Part shown: positions 17,000-24,754 of the stretch, piece by piece
How positions within the stretch are numbered: position 1 is the first letter of the stretch
Layout: the number at the start of each line of letters is the position of its first letter
Source of the DNA: an uncultured Paracoccaceae bacterium
GTDB lineage: Bacteria > Pseudomonadota > Alphaproteobacteria > Rhodobacterales > Rhodobacteraceae
Assembly (NCBI GenBank): GCA_937864535.1
Contig: CALMJS010000008.1
Location: 31,046-95,045, forward strand
Direction: 5' to 3'
Length of the DNA: 64,000 bases
The notes under the pieces: model-generated
Told to the model about the DNA's origin: nothing
The model's database searches: none
What the model saw: the letters and a program-made list of their open reading frames with translations, nothing else
Made by a program: the position numbers and the translations under genes

Positions 17000-18016
17000 T
17001 TACATGCCGACCTTGATCGAGCCGTCGATGATGCCAGCGCGGACAGCGTCCAGTTCGGCCTTCAGTTCGGCCGGAACAGCGTCTTCGAACGCATGGAACG
17101 GGGCAAGGCCAACACCATCGTTTTCCAGCGTGCCAACGGTCAGACCGCCAGCAAAGGTGCCGTCAGCAGCGGCCGCAATCGCGGCACCAACGGTCGAGTC
17201 CATACGCTTGAGAACCGAGGTCAGGTAGATCGCTTCGTGATCGGGGTCGGTTGCCACTTGGTCCGCGTCAACACCGATGATCTTGAGCGCGTCAGCACCC
17301 AGTTCCGACGCCAGAGCGGCCGAACCTAGACCCACCGGACCGGCGACCGGCATCACAATGTCAGCGCCTTCGTCATAGAGGTTCTGTGCAAAGGCGCGGC
17401 CATCGTCCAGCGATTCAAAGTTGTTGGTGAACAGGCCTTCCTTGGCTGCCGGGTCCCAACCCAGAACGGAAACCGAGGTGCCGTGCTGGCTGTTGTAATG
17501 GTTCACACCATAGACAAAGCCGTCCATGAACGCGGTGACCGGCGGAATGTTCAGGCCGCCAAAGGTGCCGACAACGCCCGACTTGGACATGCCAGCCGCC
17601 AGATACCCCGCGAGGAAGGCAGCCTGATCGGTCGCGAACACCTGACCCAGAACGTTCGGAATGGTCGGGTCATAGGCAAAGTCGACGATCGAATACTTCT
17701 GGTTCGGGTTGGCCTCGGCCGCAGCCTTGGTCGCGTCGCCCATCAAGAAGCCAACGGTCACGATAATGTCGCAGGACCCGTCGTTCAGCGAGTTCAGGTT
17801 CGCGGCATAATCGGTTTCAGCCTGCGATTCCAAAAAGCGGCCTTCGATGCCCATCGCGGCCTTGGCGTCTTCGACACCTTTCCACGCGGTTTGGTTAAAA
17901 CCGGCGTCATCAATACCGCCTACGTCGGTGACCTGACAGGCCGTAAAGGCGTTTGCAGCCGTCATCGAGCCAGCGACAAGAGCCGCAGCCAGACCGATTT
18001 TGCTCAGAAATTTCAT
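17000..18016 (-). CDS. BMP-family nucleoside-binding lipoprotein/periplasmic protein
   Basis: The 338-residue substrate-binding protein starts with a signal peptide (MKFLSKIGLAAALVAGSMTA, cleavage near ANA|F) and continues with the BMP-fold sequence CQVTDVGGIDDAGFNQTAWKG. The signature for purine nucleosides (D-D-x-x-F-N-x) is visible. The long in-frame upstream extension is rejected because GGAGGT lies just before the ATG at 18016. It is the first gene of the transporter-phosphorylase operon and is followed by a strong terminator. No classical lipobox is visible, so it is probably free in the periplasm. Confidence 0.9.
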   Translation of the reverse strand: MKFLSKIGLAAALVAGSMTAANAFTACQVTDVGGIDDAGFNQTAWKGVEDAKAAMGIEGRFLESQAETDYAANLNSLNDGSCDIIVTVGFLMGDATKAAAEANPNQKYSIVDFAYDPTIPNVLGQVFATDQAAFLAGYLAAGMSKSGVVGTFGGLNIPPVTAFMDGFVYGVNHYNSQHGTSVSVLGWDPAAKEGLFTNNFESLDDGRAFAQNLYDEGADIVMPVAGPVGLGSAALASELGADALKIIGVDADQVATDPDHEAIYLTSVLKRMDSTVGAAIAAAADGTFAGGLTVGTLENDGVGLAPFHAFEDAVPAELKAELDAVRAGIIDGSIKVGM

Positions 18017-18226
18017 TAGAACCTCCATGTCGGACCGCGAACAATCGTTGTGTCGCGGACAGTTAAAGGGCCACCGAGGCGAAAAGAGCACCGTTTATTC
18101 GGCGCGATTCTCGGCAGCAGCCACGGCGCAGATTAACACGCACGCCAGCGAGTGTACTGTTTGAAATGGTAATTTAGCTAGATTTTGACCCAACGTTCAA
18201 AAAAGTGGCGTTAGGTGACCCTGACG

Positions 18227-18640
18227 TCAGGAAACCGGGCGGGCCATGATCAGCGCGTCGACCACTTTCCCGTCCGGGTGGTGGTAATAGCCCTTGCGTC
18301 GCCCGGTTTGTTCAAAGCCCGCGTTTTGATAGAGCGCGATCGCGGCAGCATTGTCTGCGGCGACCTCTAGGAACGCGGTCTGTGCGCCGCGCGCGCGCGC
18401 GGTTGCCAGAAAGCGGGCCAGCAACGCGCGGCCTTGGCCCTGTTTGCGCTGGGCGGGGTGCACCGCGATGGTCAGCAGTTCAGCCTCGTCCACGATCACC
18501 CGCCCGACTGCAAGGGCATCAGGGGTTTCTTCGATGAAGCAGAACCGGTCTTGGCTCAGGTCGCGAAACTCGGCCTCGCTCCACGGACGTGGAGAGACAA
18601 AGCAGGCGGCATGCAACAGGGCGCGTTCCGCGTCGGTCAC
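18227..18640 (-). CDS. rimI: ribosomal-protein alanine N-acetyltransferase family (RimI)
   Basis: A 137-residue GNAT enzyme of RimI type. The acetyl-CoA-binding motif A is AVHPAQRKQGQGRALLARFL (R/Q-x-x-G-x-G/A) near residue 58, followed by FLEVAADNAAAIALYQNAGF, the hallmark of RimI. The GTG start overlaps the tsaB stop (GTGA), the usual tsaB-rimI coupling. It probably acetylates the N-terminus of ribosomal protein S18. About 210 bases without a gene separate it from the upstream start of the BMP gene. Confidence 0.9.
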   Translation of the reverse strand: MTDAERALLHAACFVSPRPWSEAEFRDLSQDRFCFIEETPDALAVGRVIVDEAELLTIAVHPAQRKQGQGRALLARFLATARARGAQTAFLEVAADNAAAIALYQNAGFEQTGRRKGYYHHPDGKVVDALIMARPVS

Positions 18641-19215
18641 GGGAGGATGACCGGAGCGGGATCGCGGGGCGGCGCGGCATCTGCGGCCCGCACATAGAGC
18701 GGGGCAGGGCGCGGCGGCTGGCAGTCTGCCCGGTCGGCGGTGATCAGCGCGATGCGGCGAGCGACCTCTTGGCCGGGCAGGGCCGGATCAGGCGCGTCGC
18801 ACTCGGTCAGAAACGGGTCCGTCGCGCCGGTTTCGGTCAGGGTGCGGACATAGGCCTGACCACGCGGCGCGGCGATGCGCACGGTCACCGGGCGGGGGCT
18901 GTTGTAGGCCAGGACTTCAAATCCATCGACGCCTACGGACGGAATATTCAGTGCTAGCGCCAGCCCGCGGGCTGCGGACACCGCGATCCGGATACCGGTA
19001 AAATTGCCGGGTCCGATCCCGACACCGATCGCCGTGAGGTCGGACCAAGTTATCCCGTTGTCGGACAACAGCCGCGACAGCATCGGCATCAGGTGTTCTG
19101 CCTGACCTTTGGACATCTCGTCCACATGTGTCACAATCCGCCCGCCCATCAACAAAGCGGCGGCGCAATGCGCCGCCGAGGTGTCAAATGCCAGAATGAT
19201 CGGCTCAGGCCGCAA
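18637..19215 (-). CDS. tsaB: tRNA threonylcarbamoyladenosine biosynthesis protein TsaB
   Basis: TsaB is the partner that dimerises with TsaD in t6A37 tRNA modification. The 192-residue product starts ILAFDTSAAHCAAALL, then has GQAEHLMPMLSRLL and the helical GIGPGNFTGIRIAVSAARGL, the three standard blocks of the family. It lies within an ASKHA fold of about 200-230 residues. A TTG start at 19215 is assumed because it follows GAGGT and overlaps the end of the nifU-like gene; no ATG is available nearby. Confidence 0.9.
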   Translation of the reverse strand: MRPEPIILAFDTSAAHCAAALLMGGRIVTHVDEMSKGQAEHLMPMLSRLLSDNGITWSDLTAIGVGIGPGNFTGIRIAVSAARGLALALNIPSVGVDGFEVLAYNSPRPVTVRIAAPRGQAYVRTLTETGATDPFLTECDAPDPALPGQEVARRIALITADRADCQPPRPAPLYVRAADAAPPRDPAPVILP

Positions 19216-19765
19216 CGGGACGAACCTCTAGCACTTCGGGGATGTAGTGACGCAGCAGGTTTTCGATGCCCATTTTCAGGGTCAGCGTCGACGACGGACA
19301 GCCCGCGCAGGCGCCCTTCATGTGCAGGTAGACGACGCCGCGATCAAAGCCGTGGAACGTGATATCGCCGCCATCCTGAGCGACGGCAGGGCGCACGCGG
19401 GTGTCCAGCAGATCCTTGATCTGACGGACAACATCGGCGTCTTCCTCGCTGGCATGTTCCTTGTGTGCGGCTGCGCCTTCACCCTCGACGGCAGCGGCGC
19501 CCGACTGATAGTGTTCCATGATCGCGCCCAAAATTGCGGGCTTGATATGATCCCATTCGGTGTCATCCGATTTCGTCACGGTGACAAAATCGGTGCCAAA
19601 GAAAACGCCGGACACACCGCTGACGGCGAAAATCCGGCGCGCCAGCGGAGACGATGCCGCAGAGTCGGCTGTGGGGAAATCGGCGGTCCCAACCTCGAGC
19701 ACGGACTGGCCGGGCAGGAATTTCAGCGTCGCCGGGTTCGGCGTGGATTCGGTCTGAATAAACAT
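19205..19765 (-). CDS. NifU/Nfu-type iron-sulfur carrier protein
   Basis: The 186-residue protein has the N-terminal Nfu domain (MFIQTESTPNPATLKFLPGQ, about 1-90) and the C-terminal NifU domain with the cluster-binding pair in KGACAGCPSSTLTLK (C-x2-C near residue 155). Such proteins carry 4Fe-4S clusters to target apoproteins. It is first in a three-gene minus-strand group with tsaB and rimI; its last codons overlap the tsaB start. Nothing unusual was seen. Confidence 0.93.
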   Translation of the reverse strand: MFIQTESTPNPATLKFLPGQSVLEVGTADFPTADSAASSPLARRIFAVSGVSGVFFGTDFVTVTKSDDTEWDHIKPAILGAIMEHYQSGAAAVEGEGAAAHKEHASEEDADVVRQIKDLLDTRVRPAVAQDGGDITFHGFDRGVVYLHMKGACAGCPSSTLTLKMGIENLLRHYIPEVLEVRPVAA

Positions 19766-19860
19766 GGGAAGCCAACCTTTTCTGTCAGACTTCAGATATG
19801 CGCTCTGATGGGTCTCGAGTCAAGGTTTAGAACCATTCCAAACCACGGACAATGCCCTAT

Positions 19861-19895
19861 GAAACAAGACAGGCCGCCCACGGATGGGCGGCCTG
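19861..19895 (-). terminator. intrinsic terminator of the 118-residue secreted protein gene
   Basis: A perfect eleven-pair stem CAGGCCGCCCA / TGGGCGGCCTG with a four-base loop lies 22 bases downstream of the stop. The tail on the minus strand is TCTTGTTTC, only moderately T-rich. Confidence 0.65.
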
Positions 19896-19916
19896 GGTGC
19901 AACCTGTCGAGGTTGA

Positions 19917-20273
19917 TTACGAAGAGGACTTCACCAGCAGAACTTCGGAGGCCAGCGGCTGGCCATCAACGGTCAGAACTGCCAGAACTTTGTCGTTGCT
20001 GATGTTCGGGAAGTCGATCGAGGTGTTGATGTTGCCGCCAGCGGTCACGTCAGCCGAACCCAGCAGTTGGCCCTGAACGCTGCCGGTATAGTCATAGAGT
20101 TCGATGGTGCCATCGGCCGGCGCAACAACGTAGTTGATGGTCACTTCGCCCTGCGAACGTTCCAGATTGCTCTGCACGCCGAAATACGCATCGGCATCAA
20201 CAGCAGAGGCAGCGCCAGCACCCAGCGAAGCAACGAGAGCAACAGCAGCGATCAGTTTGGATTTAAAGGTCAT
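19917..20273 (-). CDS. small exported protein, unknown function
   Basis: The 118-residue product has a clear Sec signal peptide (MTFKSKLIAAVALVASLGAG, cleavage after ASA near residue 24). The mature part of about 94 residues has no Cys and alternates hydrophobic and polar residues in a beta-rich pattern (EVTINYVVAPADGTIELYDY and KVLAVLTVDGQPLASEVLLV). I do not recognise a family. It is transcribed alone, with a terminator behind it and an unusually long, repeat-containing upstream region of 364 bases. A periplasmic or surface role is inferred from the signal only. Confidence 0.75.
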   Translation of the reverse strand: MTFKSKLIAAVALVASLGAGAASAVDADAYFGVQSNLERSQGEVTINYVVAPADGTIELYDYTGSVQGQLLGSADVTAGGNINTSIDFPNISNDKVLAVLTVDGQPLASEVLLVKSSS

Positions 20274-20612
20274 TTTCAGTCTCCGTTTGGTTTGTTTTCG
20301 CGCCGGTCATCTTGGCCGGTCGCTGATAGAACGGTAGTTATGGCCCCATCCGTCGCTGGAAAAGTCATTGATAAGTCACAAAAAAATGACGATCACTTTC
20401 GACGGAGACACCTTGTTTCTGCGTTGCGGCAAAAACTGGCCGACGACGGTTCGTCAGTGCAAAACCCTCTGTGCGAGGATGCAAAAACAGAGGGCCACAT
20501 TGCACAGAAGTCGGGTGGCGTCTGACATTTTTGCACAAAGGGTCAGAACGCAAAAAATCGACCCGTCGCGTGTCTGTCACGCGTCTGTTACCAGAATATG
20601 TGTCGGACCATG
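20274..20612. other. structured non-coding region with inverted repeats and TGCAAAA words
   Basis: No convincing gene is visible here. The stretch has three inverted repeats: CCCTCTG / CAGAGGG (20465-20494), TCTGAC / GTCAGA (20521-20547) and CGCGTG / CACGCG (20567-20583). Words related to TGCAAAA or TTGCACA recur at least five times between 20430 and 20555. On the minus strand the first repeat is followed by TTTTGC, so it could act as a weak terminator. It may be the 5' leader of the 118-residue protein gene, an operator cluster, or a small RNA. Confidence 0.35.
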
Positions 20613-20633
20613 AAAAAGGCGCCCAAAGGCGCC
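20613..20633 (-). terminator. intrinsic terminator of the universal stress protein gene
   Basis: On the minus strand GGCGCC-TTTG-GGCGCC forms a six-pair stem and is followed directly by TTTTT. It lies four bases after the stop codon region of the upstream gene. Confidence 0.75.
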
Positions 20634-20637
20634 GATC

Positions 20638-21093
20638 TTAGGTGATGGCTTCTAGCTTTTCTTTGCTCAGATCGCCCGGAACGATGGTGATCGGGATCGG
20701 GAGACTGCCAGACTGGCGCGTCAATTGCGTCACCAAGGGGCCCGGTCCCTTTTTATCGGTACCTGCGCCCAGCACCAGAACGCCGATTTCCGGATTGGTC
20801 TGGATCACATCGAGGATTTGATCGACCGCTTCGCCCTCTCGGACGATCAATTCGGGGTCGACCCCCTGTTTATCGCGCATCCATTTGGCAAAGACTTCGA
20901 AATGGGCGTGAATGCGTTCGCGAGCCTCTTCGCGCATGATTTCCCCGACACCGATCCAATGGTTGAACTCTTCGGGCCTGATCACCGATAGGATCGCCAC
21001 GCCTGCCCCGGTGTGGGCAGCACGCATCGCGGCAAAGCGCATCGCGTTCAGACATTCGCGGCTGTCGTCGAGTACCACTAGAAACTTGCGCAT
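20638..21093 (-). CDS. universal stress protein (UspA family)
   Basis: The 151-residue product has the UspA fold: the opening strand MRKFLVVLDDSRECLNAMRF, and near the C-terminus the ATP-type loop VLVLGAGTDKKGPGPLVTQL followed by the closing strand PIPITIVPG. This loop is related to the G-x2-G-x9-G(S/T) motif of ATP-binding members. I took the ATG at 21093; the in-frame extension to 21318 is proline-rich and unlike the family. It is a single gene about 200 bases from the trpS stop. Confidence 0.88.
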   Translation of the reverse strand: MRKFLVVLDDSRECLNAMRFAAMRAAHTGAGVAILSVIRPEEFNHWIGVGEIMREEARERIHAHFEVFAKWMRDKQGVDPELIVREGEAVDQILDVIQTNPEIGVLVLGAGTDKKGPGPLVTQLTRQSGSLPIPITIVPGDLSKEKLEAIT

Positions 21094-21295
21094 GGGGGCT
21101 CCGTCTTTTGGCCGATATTGGCCGAACGGTGGCCAACTGGCAATCGCTGCGTTGGGCCGGGGCAGGGGTGGATAAAGAACGCCCCCGGCGGGGAACCGAG
21201 GGCGCGAGTCTGCCGGAGGGACGCCCGGCCAGTCAGATGCCAGAGCGGACAGCTTGGCTACCCAGACGATGGGGCGCCAATGTATCAGTCGTGTG

Positions 21296-22321
21296 TCAGC
21301 TGCGCAGCAGGCCCACAATTTCGTAGGTTTGTTTTAGAATGGGCTGTGCAATCTCGCGCGCCCGTTCCGCACCGCGGCCCAGCAGGCGGTCGATTTCCGC
21401 CGGATCGTTCATCAGGCGCTTCATGTCGTCCGAAATCGGCGCCAGCTTGGCGACGGCCAGATCGGCCAGCGCGGGTTTGAACCTGCCCCATCCGGCGCCC
21501 GCGTATTCGGTGATGACCTGTTCGTTGGTCATATCGTTCAGCGCGGCATAGATGTTGACCAGATTGCGCGCTTCGGGGCGATCTGCCAACCCCTCGAGGG
21601 TTTCAGGCAAGGGCTCGGGGTCGGTCTTGGCCTTTTTGAACTTTTTGGAAATCGTGTCGGCATCGTCGGTCATGTTGATCCGTTCCATGTCGGACTCGCC
21701 CGACTTGGACATCTTTTTCGACCCGTCGCGCAGGTTCATCACGCGCATGGCGGGGCCTTCGATCACCGGGGTGGTCTCGGGGAAGAAATCGACCTTGAAG
21801 TCATGGTTAAACTTTTTCGCGATATCGCGAGTCAATTCGACGTGCTGTTTCTGGTCCTCGCCCACGGGCACATGGGTGGCGTGGTACAGCAGGATATCGG
21901 CGGCCATCAGCGACGGATAGGCATACAGACCCAGCGAGGCCTTTTCAGCGTCCTTGCCCGAACCGGCCTTGTCTTTGAACTGCGTCATGCGGTTCATCCA
22001 GCCGACACGTGCGACACAGTTGAAAATCCAGCCCAGTTCGGCGTGCTCTGCGACCTGCGCCTGATTGAACAGGATCGACTTTTCCGGATCGATGCCCGAG
22101 GCAAGATAGCCAGCCGCAACTTCGCGCGTTGCATTCGCCAGTTCCTTGGGGTCCTGCCAGACGGTGATCGCGTGGAGGTCCACCACGCAATAGATCGTCT
22201 CGAACTGGCCGCCCTGCATGTCTACGAAACGCTTTATCGCGCCGAGATAGTTGCCAAGGGTCAACCCGCCCGAGGGTTTGATGCCAGAGAACACGCGGGG
22301 CGTGAATTTTGTGTCGGTCAT
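21296..22321 (-). CDS. trpS: tryptophanyl-tRNA synthetase
   Basis: The 341-residue class I synthetase charges tRNA-Trp. The HIGH-type motif is visible as [18 protein letters not shown] (T-L-G-N, about 23-26), and KMSKS appears in [14 protein letters not shown] near residue 200. The length matches bacterial TrpRS. Its 3' end is preceded on the plus strand by about 200 bases with no gene before the stress-protein gene. Confidence 0.96.
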   Translation of the reverse strand: MTDTKFTPRVFSGIKPSGGLTLGNYLGAIKRFVDMQGGQFETIYCVVDLHAITVWQDPKELANATREVAAGYLASGIDPEKSILFNQAQVAEHAELGWIFNCVARVGWMNRMTQFKDKAGSGKDAEKASLGLYAYPSLMAADILLYHATHVPVGEDQKQHVELTRDIAKKFNHDFKVDFFPETTPVIEGPAMRVMNLRDGSKKMSKSGESDMERINMTDDADTISKKFKKAKTDPEPLPETLEGLADRPEARNLVNIYAALNDMTNEQVITEYAGAGWGRFKPALADLAVAKLAPISDDMKRLMNDPAEIDRLLGRGAERAREIAQPILKQTYEIVGLLRS

Positions 22322-22412
22322 CAGATACTTTCCGGGTCTGGATTTACAGTGCGCGAAGGCTTACCGAGGGGGGCAGGGCGCGTCAATGCGCCGAAACGGC
22401 AAAGAGGGCAGG

Positions 22413-23132
22413 ATGGCGCAGGAAAACCCGCTGAACGATATTCCTCCGGCAGTGGCCGGGCTGACGGTGTTGATCGCCGGGGTCGAGGCGATCATGCAGT
22501 TGGCCTCGGCGGGTGTTCTGGCCGGGGCTGAGGGTGTCGGCTGGCGGTCCGCGTCGGTCAATGATTTCGCGTTTTTTCCCGCCGTGCAGGCCGAAATGTT
22601 TGCGCATGGCGATTTTGCGCCGGGCTATCTGTGGCGCTATGTGACCTACCCGTTCGTGCACGCCAGTCTGACCCACGCGCTGTTTGCCGGGGCGATTGTT
22701 CTGGCGCTGGGTAAATTCGTCGGAGATCGCTGGCACTGGGCCTCGCTCTTGACCGTGTTTTTCGCGGCAGCGATTGCGACGGCGATGACCTTTGGCCTGA
22801 TCGCGCCGGAAAACTGGCCGCTCTATGGTGCCTATCCCGCGATTTACGGGCTCATCGGGGCATTTTCCTGGATGATGTGGGTGCGTCTGGGACATACAGG
22901 CGGCAACCGCTGGCGGGCCTTCGGGCTGATCGGGATGCTCTTGGCCGTTCAGATCATCTGGGGTGTCGCGCTGCGCCTGATGGCCTTGGTCGGCCTGATG
23001 GGCGATCCGACGCCGATGGTTCTCTATATGGGGTTGTCGGAATTGGTCGGGTTCGTTGTCGGTCTGGCGCTATCGCCGGTTTTGGGGCCGGGGGGATGGG
23101 CCGCAACCTTGGATCGGTTGCGGCGCCGGTAA
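22413..23132 (+). CDS. rhomboid-like membrane protein lacking the catalytic dyad
   Basis: A 239-residue protein with six to seven hydrophobic segments and clear rhomboid landmarks: YVTYPFVHASLTHALFAGAI (the conserved H-x3-H of helix 2) and a helix-4 block LYGAYPAIYGLIGAFS. In active rhomboids this block reads G-x-S-G; here Tyr141-Pro142 replaces Ser-Gly. The helix-6 His is also missing, with Glu210 in LSELVGFVVGLALSP at the expected place. The protein should therefore be a pseudoprotease. ATG 22413 was preferred, with GAGG just upstream; ATG 22386 is an alternative. Confidence 0.75.
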   Translation: MAQENPLNDIPPAVAGLTVLIAGVEAIMQLASAGVLAGAEGVGWRSASVNDFAFFPAVQAEMFAHGDFAPGYLWRYVTYPFVHASLTHALFAGAIVLALGKFVGDRWHWASLLTVFFAAAIATAMTFGLIAPENWPLYGAYPAIYGLIGAFSWMMWVRLGHTGGNRWRAFGLIGMLLAVQIIWGVALRLMALVGLMGDPTPMVLYMGLSELVGFVVGLALSPVLGPGGWAATLDRLRRR

Positions 23133-24674
23133 TCAGCCGCGCCGCGCCGCGCGGCGGAATTCGGACAGGCGGAAGGCCCCGATCAGGTGGCCGACGCCGA
23201 AATAGACGACCATCGCCGTCACGATCATCACAGCCAAGGCGATGTAGCGCAGCGTCGGCATGCCCAGCCACGGCACCATGACCTGCCATTCCAGCCAGAG
23301 CGTCCCGCCCATGGCCCCCGCCGCCGCGCAGGTCCGCAGCAATCGGCGGCGGAATCGGTCGTCGAATTGCGCCGCCTCTCCCAATGACCGCGACAGCCAC
23401 CACAGGACGGCAACCGTCGCCCAGCCCGCCAATGTCGTGCCAATCGCCGAGGCGACAAAGCCGATCACCGGCGACAGGCCAATCGCGATCGCGGCATTCA
23501 CCACCAAGGACAGCAGCGCGATGTAGAACGGGCGGCGGGTATCCTCGCGCGCAAAAAACAGCGGTTGCAGTGTTTTTTGCATCACAAAGGACGGCAGGCC
23601 GAGGCCATAGATCGCTACGGCGAGCGCGGTGTTCATCGTGTCATCCGCGCCAAATGCCCCCCGCTGAAACAGCACCTGCACCAAGGGGATCGGGATGACC
23701 ATCAGCGCAACTGCCGCCGGAATCGTCATCGCCAGCGACATTTCGCAGGCTCGGTTAAAGGCATCGCGCCCTCCGGCGGTATCGTCCGCCCGCAGGCGAC
23801 GCGACAGGTCCGGCAACAGAACCACGCCAATCGCGATGCCGACAACGCCCAGCGGCAATTGATATAGGCGATCCGCATAGGACAGCCATGCCACCGCCCC
23901 GTCAAAGAAGCTGGCGACCTGACGACCAATCAGCAGGTTGATCTGGACAACGCCCCCCGCCAGCGCCGCCGGAGCGGCAATCGCCGCCAAACGTTTGAGT
24001 TCGGGTGTCATGCGCGGTCGGCGCGGGATCAGCGTATAGCCCGCCCGATGCGCCGCGATCCACACCAGCGCCATTTGCGCAACCCCCGCCAAGGGGACCG
24101 TGTAGGACAGGACCAGCCCCATCGACCAACCCGCCCGCGCCCCGAGGATCATCGCCGTCACGAACAGAATGTTCAGCAATACCGGCGCCGCGGCGGCTGC
24201 GGTGAAACGGCCGATCGAATTCAGCACACCCGACAGCAGCGCGGCGAGCGAGATGAACAGGATATAGGGAAAAGCGATCCGTCCGTAGGTCACCGCCAGA
24301 TCGAACCGTTCGTCGCCGACAAAGCCAGAGGCCATGGCCCAGACCAGCCACGGCATAGCGATTGTCGCGACCACCGTCAGCACAATCAGCAGCGTCGCGA
24401 GGCCGGTAAAGGCATCCCGGGCGAAATCCAACGGGTATTCATCGCCTTCGACCTTTTTCGAAAACATCGGCACAAAGGCCATGTTAAAGGCGCCTTCCGC
24501 GAAAAAACGTCGGAACATGTTGGGCAGCGAAAAGGCGATGAGAAACGCCTCTGCGACCGGCCCGGTGCCTAGATAGGCGGCAATCATGATGTCGCGGGCA
24601 AAGCCCAAGAGGCGCGAGGCGAGAGTCCAAAGACCGACTGTCAAAAAGCCGGAGACAAGGCGAATAGGCTGCAC
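23133..24674 (-). CDS. murJ: lipid II flippase MurJ
   Basis: MurJ flips lipid II across the inner membrane during peptidoglycan synthesis. The 513-residue product has 13-14 hydrophobic segments and the standard start SGFLTVGLWTLASRLLGFAR DIM (family RD motif), the FSLPNMFRRFFAEGAFNMAF block and LPLGVVGIAIGVVLLPDLSR. Its stop is adjacent to that of the rhomboid-like gene, which converges on it. It is separated by 80 bases from glnD, whose end lies upstream on the same strand. Confidence 0.94.
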   Translation of the reverse strand: MQPIRLVSGFLTVGLWTLASRLLGFARDIMIAAYLGTGPVAEAFLIAFSLPNMFRRFFAEGAFNMAFVPMFSKKVEGDEYPLDFARDAFTGLATLLIVLTVVATIAMPWLVWAMASGFVGDERFDLAVTYGRIAFPYILFISLAALLSGVLNSIGRFTAAAAAPVLLNILFVTAMILGARAGWSMGLVLSYTVPLAGVAQMALVWIAAHRAGYTLIPRRPRMTPELKRLAAIAAPAALAGGVVQINLLIGRQVASFFDGAVAWLSYADRLYQLPLGVVGIAIGVVLLPDLSRRLRADDTAGGRDAFNRACEMSLAMTIPAAVALMVIPIPLVQVLFQRGAFGADDTMNTALAVAIYGLGLPSFVMQKTLQPLFFAREDTRRPFYIALLSLVVNAAIAIGLSPVIGFVASAIGTTLAGWATVAVLWWLSRSLGEAAQFDDRFRRRLLRTCAAAGAMGGTLWLEWQVMVPWLGMPTLRYIALAVMIVTAMVVYFGVGHLIGAFRLSEFRRAARRG

Positions 24675-24754
24675 GGTGAAACCTGTAATTGTTTGCGCCC
24701 TCTTACCGTCGTGTCTGCGCGAACTCTATGCAGCATTCGCGCAGACGGATATTT

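Noticed and set aside
20368..20613. 81-codon plus-strand frame in the structured spacer
   Set aside because: No ribosome site, no recognisable sequence, and it spans inverted repeats better explained as non-coding.
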